Source: Eumeta japonica (Eukaryota > Arthropoda > Insecta > Lepidoptera > Psychidae). From it: DNA of 64,000 nt. The notes beneath the pieces were generated by a model. That model worked only from the letters and a program-made list of their open reading frames with translations. It ran no database searches and had not been told where the DNA came from. This document shows, piece by piece, positions 22,958 to 33,980 of the stretch; position 1 is the stretch's first letter, and each line of letters begins with the position of its first letter. The stretch covers positions 434,001 through 498,000 of the forward strand of contig BGZK01000147.1 in NCBI GenBank assembly GCA_005406025.1, read 5' to 3'. The translations under genes were made by a program, and so were the position numbers.

Positions 22958-24640
22958 ACAATCAAAAATACGTTATTCTTGACATTTATTGCACTTTAGT
23001 GGGCTTTTTAATGTAAATACGACATTAACTAAAATCGTAGATGGCCTCTCCAAGGTCTTATACCAATCAAGTGACGGATAGCTATCTATTGGAATATTAT
23101 GTTAAATTGATTTTTGTATTGTTGCTGTAAAGGTGAAGGAGAATATCAAGAAGGGCTTTGCAAGAATTTTGAAATAAATGTAATGATCGCAACATGCATT
23201 TATATATGAGTTAATCATTTTAAAATTTGTAAATTATTCTTTATCTTGCCTTTAATTCTGATTTAAGAATGTATACTATTCTAATTTAATATTAAAAAAA
23301 CAAAAGTATAAATTTTCGCGGTTCGTATAATAATAAAAAACATGACTGACAAGAAAAGAATACTAGAAAGATAGAAATTAGATTAGTAATAAAGATATAT
23401 CTTACAAATAACACAATAAAATACGGTTGAGTTTATTAATTATTTGATTGGATTTAAAAATTGCTCATGGTTAATTTAATGTCTTAATAAGCGACTTGAT
23501 AGATGTAAATAACTGTTTGATTTTATCCAATATATAAAGTTTCAATTTCTTACCACAAAAACCGTTAAACGATATTTTATATTTGACACCGCAGAGAGTA
23601 TTTATTTTAATTCATATATCGCGTTCCCAGAGGCGCAGGCGCAGGCGGCGCGGGCGGCACGTGCGACTAATTGTACCCGCCCGCATCGCGGCTCCTGCGA
23701 CGATGCGGCGTCGCCGCTGACCTACTGGTCTTTTTAGCAGACGTGCCATAATACTGTAGTATTGCTAAGATAGTTTTAGAAATGGCTGTAATATTTTTAG
23801 CAAACTACCTAATTTACATTTCAATTAACATAAGAAAATACCATTGTTTTACGGATCAGGGACTGCCACTTTAGTTTCTTTTAGCAGATATTACAAAAAT
23901 AATTGGCTAAGACAGGATTTTTGGTCGCGGATGACTGAGTGCTGTCTGCCACTTGTTGGTGGAACAACCATTCTATGGCTAGACTCTAAAAGTGCCAATT
24001 ACGTAGCACTATCACGGGTATGAAATGTGCATATTATCTTAAGTGAGATCGACTACTCCAAGCAGCGCAGTGATTAAGGGTTACACGAGATTACTTGAAC
24101 GGCATCGTTATCGATGAAGATTTTAGATTATTAATTGGAGGAATGCGGTGCCCAATGAAATAAACTTAGTGAAAGATTATAATTGCCAACTTACTAAACT
24201 TCAAAGTTCGTTTCAGACACGGAAGCTTCTTGGTTCATACTAGGTTTTCTTGTTAAAAAAAGTATTCTTAAAAAAATTGATAGGCTGTCACTTTGGTCAA
24301 GTGTACTGTTTGTTTTTCTTTACGCTAATTACTATGAGGACTAAGAACTGAACTAGTTCTGTAGCAAAAAAAAAAAAATATCCTAACGTGATACTGTTGT
24401 AATACATATTGATTAGTTTTCTTGCATTTGCGATTGCAGGATATAGTAAATTTTCACGACTATATAAAAATATGATAAGCAGTTAAAAAAGTGTTGTTGG
24501 GAGTAAAACATTACACACTACTCAGGACAAGCATATATAATTTTAGTTCTTATGTATATACTATATGCTAGTTCAGGTATATTCAATTAATGTACTTTGC
24601 TTGAAATTAATGTCATTTTTTTTATATTTCAAACAGATCG
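22958..24640. other. AT-rich DNA with a GC-rich island at 23620-23740
   Basis: The island contains two GGCGCAGGCGCAGGCGGCG-like repeats, a GCACGTGC palindrome and ACTAATTGTACC. It looks like the other candidate regulatory islands. The rest is AT-rich with no recognised gene. Confidence 0.3.
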
Positions 24641-25429
24641 ATTACCAAAATAAATGAACAGAAAAATGTCAAAAAAAGGGGACAGTGTAATTATTACTTT
24701 GTGGTGGCATTGCAGACTGGACAAAGAATTGTTTCATTTTGTGGTTTACAAGCTTGCACCTGACCATTCACTTTGTCATAACAACGCCATTGTTTCACGA
24801 CAAACGATAAGGCGTTACATTTGCAACTTCACAGCTGTAATAAGTTTTATGATACGCGAGAGAGCGAAAGCGGTAGTAATACGGTTTGCCAAGGAAAAAA
24901 AAGTATCGTTCAAGACCAACATGACGCTCAGTGTGTACTTTTAGACACCAGTGCTCTGTGCAAAGTAAGGCACTCGGGTGGGTTCTTGGGTAGCGATTGC
25001 CAATGTGACGTCACAACGCAGCTTAAGATGGTTCCCCTTCTCCTCCAGGTGAACTGGAAACCAGTTAGGGGTCTCGTGGGTCAACGTTAATTACAAGTGA
25101 CTCAGGATCTTGCGTAGCTGAAACTAGGAATGAGGCGTACACCCAGCGAAGGATGTCCAAGGGTTGAAACCAACCAAACCATTATGTAGCGATAATCTTG
25201 AAGGAAGTTTCGTGTCGGCTATCAGACGAAAAAAAATATTTTTCTTCATCGTCGTTTTGTATGTTTCGATTGTGACTTAATATTTAGTGTTGCGTGTTGA
25301 CGTGGTATAAACATTGTATATTATGATTAAATAGGAGAAATATGGCAAACGTTTTGCATGAGATTGATAATCCTTTTGTAAGGGTAAACGATATAAACAT
25401 TTTGCAGTGACTTAACTTCAATTATAAAA
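24641..25429. other. Moderately complex sequence of uncertain origin
   Basis: Open frames at 24654-24944 and 24821-25090 overlap in different frames, so at most one could be real. Neither has a recognised domain. A perfect TGTGACGTCACA palindrome lies at 25004-25015. It may be a decayed transposon or a regulatory block. Confidence 0.25.
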
Positions 25430-25760
25430 CAAAGGGCGGCTCCGCTATCGCCGCGGCGCGCACACACGGCGCGCGCGTCCGGCGGCGGCCGGGGCCGGTC
25501 GCCGTGGAAAAGCCAGGAGTGCTTACGGTATCTGAAAAGGCTTTCCCTAATTACTTTCTGGGTGTTTTGTTTGCGGCTATCGGCGTGTAACGAGCCGCAA
25601 ATGGGTTATCGGCGATCGCATGCGGGCCGCCCTCCGCCCTCCGCGCCGTCCGCCCAGCTCACATCAAAGGCCTTTGTACCTTGAAATGGCACGATTTTGT
25701 TACATAAGCTTGGCGATGAACAGAGCGATTTACAGACACTTTTCATTAATGAAACAATAT
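25430..25760. promoter_or_regulatory. Candidate cis-regulatory island with a TCF/Sox palindrome
   Basis: A CpG-rich first half (25440-25510) is followed by unique sequence containing CCCTAATTACTTT and the perfect palindrome CAAAGGCCTTTG (25665-25676), which holds two inverted TCF/Sox-like CAAAG cores. The minus-strand frame across it is compositional. Among the islands, this one has the cleanest paired site. Confidence 0.35.
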
Positions 25761-25831
25761 TAACATTAATAGTGCGATATAGCGTATAGAAAAAATAATA
25801 TGTGCAATGACACGAAATATTGTAAATAAAT

Positions 25832-25879
25832 AAAAAACTGGCCAAGAGCATGTCGGATCATGCTCTTGGCCAGTTTTTT
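25832..25879. repeat. Perfect 21-bp foldback at the 5' tip of a family A repeat
   Basis: Arms 25832-25852 and 25859-25879 are exact reverse complements with loop TCGGAT. The left arm is the canonical start of the repeat (CTGGCCAAGAGCATG). The right arm is its inverted copy and replaces the sequence expected next in the family. Confidence 0.9.
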
Positions 25880-26668
25880 TTTAAACTAAATAGAGTTCCA
25901 GAATAAAGCCATTATTACAAAGGAATACACTACAGATGAAAAAAGTACGTTGTTACATTTTTTGCATGTTTCACATATTTACTTGTTTTTCTAAATATGT
26001 AAATATGTCGATTGTTATTATTAAACTAGTATAAACTTTAGTTTGCTAAAGTAGTATAAGCTTTAGTAGCATAAACTTTAATTTTTTGCTGATGCACTTT
26101 AGTACATTGGCAATAAAGTATATCTTAATGGCACTTACGTCCTTTTGTTGAGAAGCGTAGTTTTTCTACAATAAATTAAAAACAGTGTATTCGATCACGT
26201 TCAAAATAATTTTCGTTGAAAGTATTTCTTAAGCGTTACCTTCGTCATTTTCTTCACATTTTTTTGGCCTTACGGTTTAGAAAATAAAGGGGGAGGATAC
26301 AAACTTTCAGAGTGGTTACTTTCGAAAATATTCACGTAATAATAAAAATTGATTAGAAACTTTAAAGTGTTTTTTAAAAGAGCTATAGAAATATGTGCCA
26401 CAAGTTTATGTTTACTGAAAATTATTTTTTTACTGCTTCTGTTACGTGTGGGGAATGCCCCCCTTAAAATATTTATTTTTGCTATTTAACTACCAAACTA
26501 AGTAGCAGCTTATATCTACAAGACATCTAGACTATAAATTAAATCAATATACGTCTTGTAATTGTTGAATAAAATGCCTGTGACATACGGACAGACGAAC
26601 GGACGGACGGATATGATGAAATTATAGTGGTTCTGTTTATGCCATTTAGGCTCGGTACTCTAAAAATG
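25832..26668 (+). repeat. Degenerate dispersed repeat, family A (about 840 bp)
   Basis: Starts CTGGCCAAGAGCATGTCGG and ends with CGGACGGACGG (near 26600), GGTTCTGTTTATGCC and GGTACTCTAAAAA. An internal GGAATGCCCCCC word sits near 26452. It shares order and ends with 19631-20430, and both copies are on +. Noncoding. I recall this as a common lepidopteran element, but no class is assigned. Confidence 0.55.
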
Positions 26669-26716
26669 AATAAAACCGGTTTTAAAAACTCAATTAAAAT
26701 ATTTTAAAGAGAATTA

Positions 26717-26917
26717 AAAAACAATTAATTAGTTGTTTTTGGAGTTGGTTCCAGCTAAAGATAAATCAGATACAGTTTCAAGGAGACATTTCTTAAAAAA
26801 AGAAGATCTCCTTTTTAACTTAATATTGAACGTATTATATTAATGTTCATAAAATGTATGCTTTTTTACCCTACTTTAATTGGAACGAACTCCAAAAACA
26901 ACTAATTCGTTGTTTTT
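26717..26917. mobile_element. MITE-like element with 36-bp terminal inverted repeats
   Basis: 26717-26752 and 26882-26917 are reverse complements with about 3 mismatches in 36. The element is 201 bp with an AT-rich, noncoding interior. Each terminus is itself a palindrome (AAAAACAA..TTGTTTTT) followed by GGAGTT, so the ends can fold on their own as well as with each other. No transposase or certain target-site duplication is visible. Confidence 0.65.
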
Positions 26918-27504
26918 GCAGTCTGTATGCAAATTTATTTAAATACGTTATTGTTTTTTTATGTTTTATTTATTTTATTTCACTTTTCTTTTAGTTATCG
27001 AGTAATTATAACATTATAATTTATTTAGTTACTTTGCATGTGGATTAAGCCATTGTCAATAAAATTGGCCAGGCAGGCATGACCTTTATTATTGTACTGA
27101 GCAAGTGGAAAAGCAGTTTCGTTCTCGAATTTATTGTTTGCTGGTAAACATTCCAGAGTCTTTATTGTTCTTAATGGGGGTGCAACTACTAAATTATTCT
27201 TTATTAACTATATAAATTATTAATATTCTTTGTAATATAAAAGTTCAACAATTTATAAAGAAGACATTTTCATCTACTTCCACATTAAATTATTTCATTT
27301 CATTTCTTCTGTTATCGTTACATAGTTTCGATGTATTTTTAATAAGATTGTCAGGTTGACATTATATAGATGAATGAAAATATGTAGGTAGACTAATGAA
27401 TAATTAATTTTTATTCTGTGTATACTAAGTTTTATTAATAGCCATTGAAGGGCAATTTCTGCCAATAAATTGCAATATTATCCTCAACTCCTAACCGTTA
27501 GCGA
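26918..27504. other. AT-rich spacer, nothing recognised
   Basis: T-rich and A-rich runs; no feature supported. Confidence 0.4.
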
Positions 27505-27800
27505 GTGCTGTCGTCTCCATCATCAGGTCAGAAGTGTGAGATAATTGCTAGACGCTAAAACTTGAATAACTACGAAAAAAAGCTTAAAAGCACTATTTGT
27601 CTATAATATTTGAGGGTATCCCTTGATTTCTCTCATCAAATTTTGACTTAATGACTATAAGACAATCTCGGGAATATACCTTTTCGAACAAAAAAAAATC
27701 GTAATCGGTCCATTATTGACGAAATTATAACTGAATACAAATAAAAAAATCCACACAGACGATAATAGAACCTCCTCCTTTTTTTTAAGTCGGTTAAAAA
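27505..27800 (+). repeat. Dispersed repeat, family C, copy 1
   Basis: Ends ACCTCCTCCTTTTTTTTAAG then TCGGTTAAAAA. Upstream words (GTCTCCATCATCAGGTCAG, ATAATATTTGAGGGTATCCC) recur in the same order in copy 2. The AAGTCGGTTAAAAA ending is one I recognise from many lepidopteran loci. Noncoding. Confidence 0.6.
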
Positions 27801-27957
27801 TCAATTATATTAATAGTGCATCTCATGCCTATTCCAATAAGCCCAAATAAGGCTAGGATACATATTTTTATTATGAAGTTCCGATGTCTATCTAAGAATT
27901 AATTATCTTAATTAAAATGTCTTATAGCCACCAGTGAAATATTTATCATTGCAGAGT

Positions 27958-28305
27958 TTCGGTGGCCATCTGTGGTCTCCTTTATCAGTTTCACGTCACT
28001 AAATGATATTTTCTAAATGCAAATGCTTGACTTATCGTTGAGAGCGAAATGTTATATGTATGCCTATAATATTTGGGGACGTCCTTCGATTCCTCATAGA
28101 TCTCATCAGAAATGAGTTTGATAAAATGGAATCAAACAGAAAGTTATATACTTTGAAATAAAAAATATAAAAAACTCAGTTTATTATCAAAAAATTAAGA
28201 AGAATCCATTAGTAAATGACGGAGTTCTGAGGTAACAAAGATAAAAAAAATACAACAGCATTGAGAACCTTCTTCTTTTTTTAAAGTCTGTTTAAAATCA
28301 GTCAA
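27958..28305 (+). repeat. Dispersed repeat, family C, copy 2
   Basis: Same order as copy 1: GGTGGCCATCTGTGGTCTCC, later ATAATATTTGGGGACGTCC, and the end GAACCTTCTTC-poly(T)-AAAGTCTGTTTAAAA. It is more diverged than copy 1. The two copies lie head to tail about 160 bp apart. Confidence 0.55.
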
Positions 28306-29589
28306 CTGTGAGCCAAACCGACAGTAAAAAGTAAAAGTTAATACGCGTTAATACTTTTTAAAGTATCGGAATGGTGAAATGTGTCTTACATCAACGATCA
28401 AATTTGGTATCATACCTGTAATTTTTAATAGAAGAATAAGGTTCAATATATCTGCGTATTAATATTTCTCTTTTAATACATGAATTTAAAAAATATTTTT
28501 TCTGAATTCTTTGAAAATAACTATCGGACCAATATCTGCGAACATTTTCAAAGGCTACAAATATCATTGAAGATTAAAACAAAATGATTCCGAGGGAAGC
28601 TTCTGTTTTTCAGACAGTCTGAACATAAGTGAATTCTTTAATTTTCTCAACATAATAGCTCTATAAATTTTAAGCTCGATGAGGTATTAAAATATTTATT
28701 TTATAAGTTCAAGGGTAACAATGCATATTATCTGTTTCAATGTCATTCATAAAGCTATCGTCACTAAAAATGACAAAATTTTCGTTTTTTTGGATTTGGG
28801 TTATGCTAATAATGTCGTTACCGTATAAAAGAACGCAGACGTGCCATTTTTTTAAATAAAAAATCTGTATTTTCGTGTCAGTTATTCACTCTACTAAACG
28901 CGTTTGTTTATTATTGTGACCATAGTTTTAACCGATAAAGCGCTCACTTCACGTCTAATCTCGCATATGAGCCTATCCTTGTTAATGAGTTTATCTCGCG
29001 TATGCTACTATACGCTGCTGAATCTGGCTCAAGGTCTATCCACCTATTCTGCAATTTGACAAACAAGGTTGTGGCTGTGGAAATAAATAAATAAAAAAAT
29101 AATTAAGATAGATCTTTTTAGGCATTTCTAAAAGATATAATCTTTTATACATATTTTTTTGGCTTGAAAGAGCATTTATGAATATGAAGTTAAAAACAAT
29201 AACAGCAAAAAAATGCTCAGTATTGTTTAGATACAATGGTTTAGGCCTTGGGTTAAGAGATAATATTTCTGAGAATTAATAGTTAATTGTATACTTCGTT
29301 CTTGACGTTTTGACAGCAATTCACCTCATTAACTTATTCCATCTTACATTACTAAAAATAAGTACGTTTAGTTTCTCTGAAAAATAGATGAAAATAAAAC
29401 AGTTCGATTGGGCTTACTTAAATTACGATACTCAAGTCTTACTCCTATACTAAAGTCTTACTCTGCTACCAACGTCAGCAGATTTTAGGTAGAGAAATAA
29501 TTATGGATCATACGATGGGCAGAGATAATGAAACCTAAAAATGAATATGTATCGTCATCCATATTGAAATGTTGTATGAAAATATTAAG
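28306..29589. other. AT-rich intergenic DNA with a small complex patch near 28890-29040
   Basis: The patch has ACGCGTTTGTTTATTATTG (Fox-like TGTTTAT) and GATAAAGCGC. It is too short to call with any weight. Otherwise AT-rich. Confidence 0.3.
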
Positions 29590-29633
29590 TTATGACATTA
29601 AATTTTATATATATATAAAATTTAATATCATAA
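29590..29633. repeat. 21-bp foldback with a 2-nt loop, one mismatch
   Basis: Arms 29590-29610 and 29613-29633 pair over 20 of 21 positions. The centre is a (TA)n run, but the outer half (TTATGACATTAAATT) is not simple repeat. Confidence 0.8.
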
Positions 29634-29724
29634 TTTAAACATATTCTTTATTGGCTTCCAGAATAAATAATGGTACATAATTTATTAGTTTTCTGAGAAA
29701 CTGTATCCACACACTGAATCGAGG

Positions 29725-29770
29725 TATAAATAGACGGAGATTTAGAGTTTAAGTTTGGAACGGTTTAGTT
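29725..29770 (+). promoter_or_regulatory. Core-promoter-like TATA element with downstream initiator-like site
   Basis: TATAAATA at 29725-29732, in the context GAGGTATAAATAGACGG, is followed about 35 bp later by TTTAGTT, which resembles the insect TCAGTT initiator. The 200 bp that follow are GC-richer, but no convincing coding region follows. It could be the promoter of an LTR or of a noncoding transcript, or be fortuitous. Confidence 0.25.
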
Positions 29771-30559
29771 AAGTTTCTCGAAGAACTTTTCATTTGTAAA
29801 AATTGTGCAACAGGACAAGTTTTGGGGGGACCATGAACCCTGTGATCTTCACCCAGATCAGCGGTTGGATGTAAAAGAAGTTGGGTATGAATTGGGTGAA
29901 TTTAATATCCAGACGTAGTCCTTGACACGGCCGGGACAGCGAACTTTTCCGGAGATTCCGAACATTTATCTTTTTGTATTCAGTACATAATTGAGTAGAA
30001 TAGAATAGGATGCTATGCAGTTTTATTTCGCTTCACACTTGTGTTAGATGGAAAACAAATTGTGCGTTAATTTAGAATGTATCTAGTAACTTTTTACTAG
30101 AAATGCTGGTAATATTATTGCTGGCATTTTTTTTAGTTTTTAATAAATAAATTCGTATACTCAAACACGTCATGTAACGTGGAGAGAGATTAGGTAGAAT
30201 AATAGGTAGGTTATCAATATATGATATTTTCGAATATTAAATAATGTTTAATTGCATTGTTTGAATTGTACGCGGTAGTGATTTTTTAAATAAACTAAAT
30301 AAAATTATGATATTACACGAAATCATCATCATCATCGCTCAACCTCCAGCCAGTCGCAATGACTCAAAGGGACAAGTCCAGGTACGCAACGAAGGGAGCG
30401 TAATTATAGAAAGAGTGCAGGTTTTAGTATGGGTTAGGGATGACGGAAGTGTAGAGCTAATCGGTATTCGTGCAACTTTTAGCAAGAAACTGGAGTCGGG
30501 ATAAATAATAGATACTATAATGTATCAATAAATATAATGGGAAAGGGCACCTATCTTCC
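29771..30559. other. Intergenic DNA, no gene recognised
   Basis: A more complex patch at 29810-29960 and another at 30320-30500 have open frames without family features. AT-rich elsewhere. Confidence 0.3.
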
Positions 30560-31990
30560 GTTTGTTTTCCGTTCTCCGTTTTCTTTGCTTGATGCAGAGC
30601 TTTCAGTGTTTGCTTCTGGAAGTTGGTGTGGTTCATCCGCAATCCTTTAATTCCCCGATTGCTCTTTGCTAATGTAAACTTTTTCCTTTCGTTCCTGTTG
30701 TGATAACTCATATGTACTCTTACTCTTAGATATCCTTTTTTCATAAATTTGTTTCCTCAGTTAATCTTTCATACTTCATTTTCTTTGTTTAGTATAAACT
30801 TTCGGTGTTAGTGAGGATTGGTAGAGTTCATTCGCGTCTTTCCTAATCCCTAATCTGCTTTCTTCTTCTTGGTTCCTGTAACCAGTATACATACACACAT
30901 ACTTATGTATATAGAAATCTGAAATAAATATATTTCTCCCGTCAATCTTCTACTTGTCATTTTCTTCACTTGGTGCAGAGTTTCAGTGTCCGTTTCTAGG
31001 AGTTGGTATAGTTCATCCGTAGCCTTTTTCATTTCTCTTTTGTTCTGAGCTAATATAGCCCATTCCTCGTGGTCAATATTGTCATAACTTAAGTTTTGTC
31101 GAAGCGATACTTCCCATGTATAAATGGGACGTCCAAATTTTCTCTTTGTATGTGGCGTTGGTCTCTTCTTAAAAGATGACTGTAGTTGCATATTCTTCTA
31201 ACCTTGATGATTTTGGTGATTGTTTTTCCTGTGAGGATTTTTTGTGTTTTCAGTCTAGGTTGATTTCCGAGAAAAAAATCCCGATGTTTTTCAGGATCGC
31301 TCTTTTATACTGCTTCAGTCTTGCTCTATTTGATTTGGTTAGTGCTATTACATTCAGACCGTATGTCATGAAGGGAGAGATCACCATTTTGTAAATCAAC
31401 TTAGCGATTTTCTACTGCATTTTGGTCTTCTTGTTGAAGGGAATGAGACCTTTCGCATTACAGATTGCTTGTTTACATCTTGCTTTTATCGTGTCTCTCC
31501 GACTCAGCTCTGAAATCAGGTATATACCCAGATATTTAATTGTATCCACGAGAGTGATTAAGACTCCATTTATTTACTGTGTCTGTTTGGCTATGCTCTT
31601 GTTGATTGGATCTCTTACTAACATCTTGGTCTTAGTTTCATTTAATTTTAAGTCCACTTATATTAGAAGTTCTTTTAATTTCTTCATTATGTATAATAAT
31701 AAGAACTGTGGTGCTATCACCTATAATAATAATGTCGTTTGCAAATGATAATATAACGGGGAAATTGATTTCTGCATCTTGGTCCAACCTTATTTCACTG
31801 ACTAACTCCTCTAGAGTTCTTAAGACGTCGTTCAACACAATGATAAAAAGCCGAGATGAGAGTGGACATCCTCGTTTGACACCATTTCCTATGAGTTTTT
31901 TGGCCAAATCAAAAGATTGACGTGTGTTCTATGAGACAAGACATGATACTGTTGAATAAAGTAATATTAACTTTTGAATGGTGCAATTGT
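30560..31990 (-). pseudogene. Decayed non-LTR retrotransposon (LINE) reverse transcriptase, 3' part
   Basis: Minus strand. The RT palm is legible in 31638-31907: NGVKRGCPLSSRLFIIVLND matches the GVRQGCPLSP motif, and SFANDIII stands where the catalytic FADD is expected, so one catalytic Asp is now Asn. Further 3', GLNVIALTK (near 31320-31380) and GRPIYTWEVSLRQN then HEEWAILAQNKREM (31010-31140) match the GRPxxRW and DRxxWRxL C-terminal region of LINE ORFs. Stops and frameshifts separate these pieces. The 5' half is missing, as is usual for LINE copies. The clade is not certain. Confidence 0.8.
30580..31060 (-). repeat. Three degenerate head-to-tail copies of a LINE 3' segment
   Basis: The same phrase recurs three times on + at about 30580, 30780 and 30962: TTCTTTGCTTGATGCAGAG, TTCTTTGTTTAGTATAAAC and TTCTTCACTTGGTGCAGAG. 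Each is followed 20-40 bp later by a GTTGGTRTRGTTCATCCG-like word and a TTCATTTC/TTTAATTCC region. The minus-strand peptides agree (NELYQL.., MNHTNF.., TDELYQL..). The period is about 180-200 bp. Confidence 0.6.
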
Positions 31991-33589
31991 CGATCAATTA
32001 TTTCTTTTTTTCAAGTTATGCTTAGCTTCTTACTTTCATATGCCTACGATCATTTTGTAACAGGGTATCTATTCTTTCAATTGGATCGGTGAACTTCTTT
32101 TCGCTTTAGTATACATATCTAGTCCCCAGTCTTCATGTACTGGAAGAACAATCCTATATGTTGTCAGCAAGGATACTATCTGGCTCGGTCTGTCACTCGA
32201 CTGTGAACTCTTTTGATTATTTTGGCAAGCGTAGAGTTTTTGTGTCTGTAAAATGACGATGCTGTCATAATGATTCCCTGAAAGTAACAAGTATTTGTTT
32301 TCTTGCACCGGTGGCCCAAGGGGGTAGTATGTGATTATATTAGCATTTTCCTGAATTATATGGACATTGACTAGATAATATTTCGCAGCTGCAATTAGAA
32401 TATTTCACCACCCAAAAATCCATTAGTAAATTGTGTTATAACGTACGTTTCAATTTTTCCTCTAATGTTTGGTTGGGACAGTCTTCATCCATTATGTTAT
32501 TTGTCAGAGCTAACCTTATTCTCTGATCATTTTGATTTTCTTGAAATAATCAAGCAAGGTCTTTTCTAACCATTTTATGATCAAATGTAGCCCAAATAAA
32601 TAAATTATTTGGTATGATATTGCCCTGTAAAGACAGTTACCGTCTCCTTTTATTTTTACAATCGTGTGTTTTTTCCATTATGAGTTGTGGTTTCCCACTT
32701 CATGAAATTTGAAACTCTAAAAATTTCTAGCAATTTAGATATGTAAGAGAATAATTATCAGAGAGCTTTGCTATCTATTATGATAATGATAGTGGTAATA
32801 TCTCCTACGTAGTAAAACATTTCTAAGTGTTCTATTAATTTATTGATTATTCAATTTCTTGCCCATTCTTCTCAAGGCAAATCAACATTTGAAATGACTA
32901 ATAATATTTAGGTCGAAAAGAATTCGGTAATGATGTATTTTAAGTGTAATTCTATTACCTATGATATAAGCTATTTTTAATTTAATTTGATTTGAACAAG
33001 GAGAAAGAAATATTGATTAATTGTCTTCAAATCCTCAATTTAAAACAGTGGTAGTAATAATTATGACGAACCATGCGAAGCTTACATATAAGTAAGTATA
33101 CATGCCCTATTTCTTAAGTCGATGACAAACCACGAAATATACCTACATGCAAATTAAGCGGTATGTGTAACGTGACCGAAAACGCATGGTTGGTTATTGC
33201 TATCGAAATTGGTCTAAAGTCTTATCTAGAAGTACATTATTACGAAAGAAATTTTAAATTATAAGAGTTATATAATTTGCGCTTGTGGCGCTAAAGGTGG
33301 GGCGGACGGGGCAGGACATCGATATATAGTAGAATAAAGCAGCGAATAAGCATCCAGTTGAATGAAACAGGCTGCGATGAGCGTAGGTTAATGTATTATT
33401 GTTATTTGTAACTTTTTTATATAATATGTAATTATGTATTATCGGAATTAATATATTTTATTTGCCTTCTATTTCAGATTTGACTGCTGATTCTTTCAAA
33501 ATTTTGACCCTGATTGTCTTATTGTAAAAAGATTTAATAATTATTTTTGAGCTTTCTTTTCATTTCATATTTAAAGACATTCTAATGAT
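31991..33589. other. AT-rich DNA, possibly further LINE remnants to about 32310
   Basis: A minus-strand frame at 32069-32308 lies directly upstream of the LINE in its reading direction and may be more of its decayed ORF, but no motif is clear. A small GC-richer patch occurs at 33290-33390. The rest is AT-rich. Confidence 0.3.
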
Positions 33590-33980
33590 GCAAGTATAGT
33601 TCCGAATTCCGCCGCTCGCTTGAACGAAGTGAGCGCATTCAAGCCATATACCTACACGAGCCGTAGTTCAAAATGGTCCAGAAGCACTTTTCATTATTTT
33701 TGGAAAAAACGAAAGTAACGTAATAAGAGACACACAATTTCAATTTACCTATTTCACATTTTAGGCGTTATGGTTGAAAATCTACATCGGTAAGTTGGTC
33801 ACTCACGTCCCCGTTTAGTCAATGCGTGCGTGTTTATGATATTTATAAATGGCCGTACACCACCCTCGGCCATAGCGATGCAAATGCGGAGCACAATATG
33901 GTCTGTGAATTGCTAAGTTATCTCCCGCCATCGGCACGCGACGCCTCGCTTTTAATCGTTTTGAATTGTTACTTAAATCG
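33590..33980. promoter_or_regulatory. Candidate cis-regulatory island
   Basis: Two complex patches, 33600-33680 and 33790-33970. The second contains GTTTATGATATTTATAAATGG and GATGCAAATGCGG (Oct-like ATGCAAAT). No plausible coding frame. Inferred from composition and motifs. Confidence 0.25.

Noticed and set aside
24654..25090. Two overlapping + frames considered as a gene
   Set aside because: They overlap in different frames, have no recognised domain and no splice support.
31422..31748. 108-codon + frame
   Set aside because: Lies antisense to the decayed LINE reverse transcriptase on the minus strand, which explains the sequence better.
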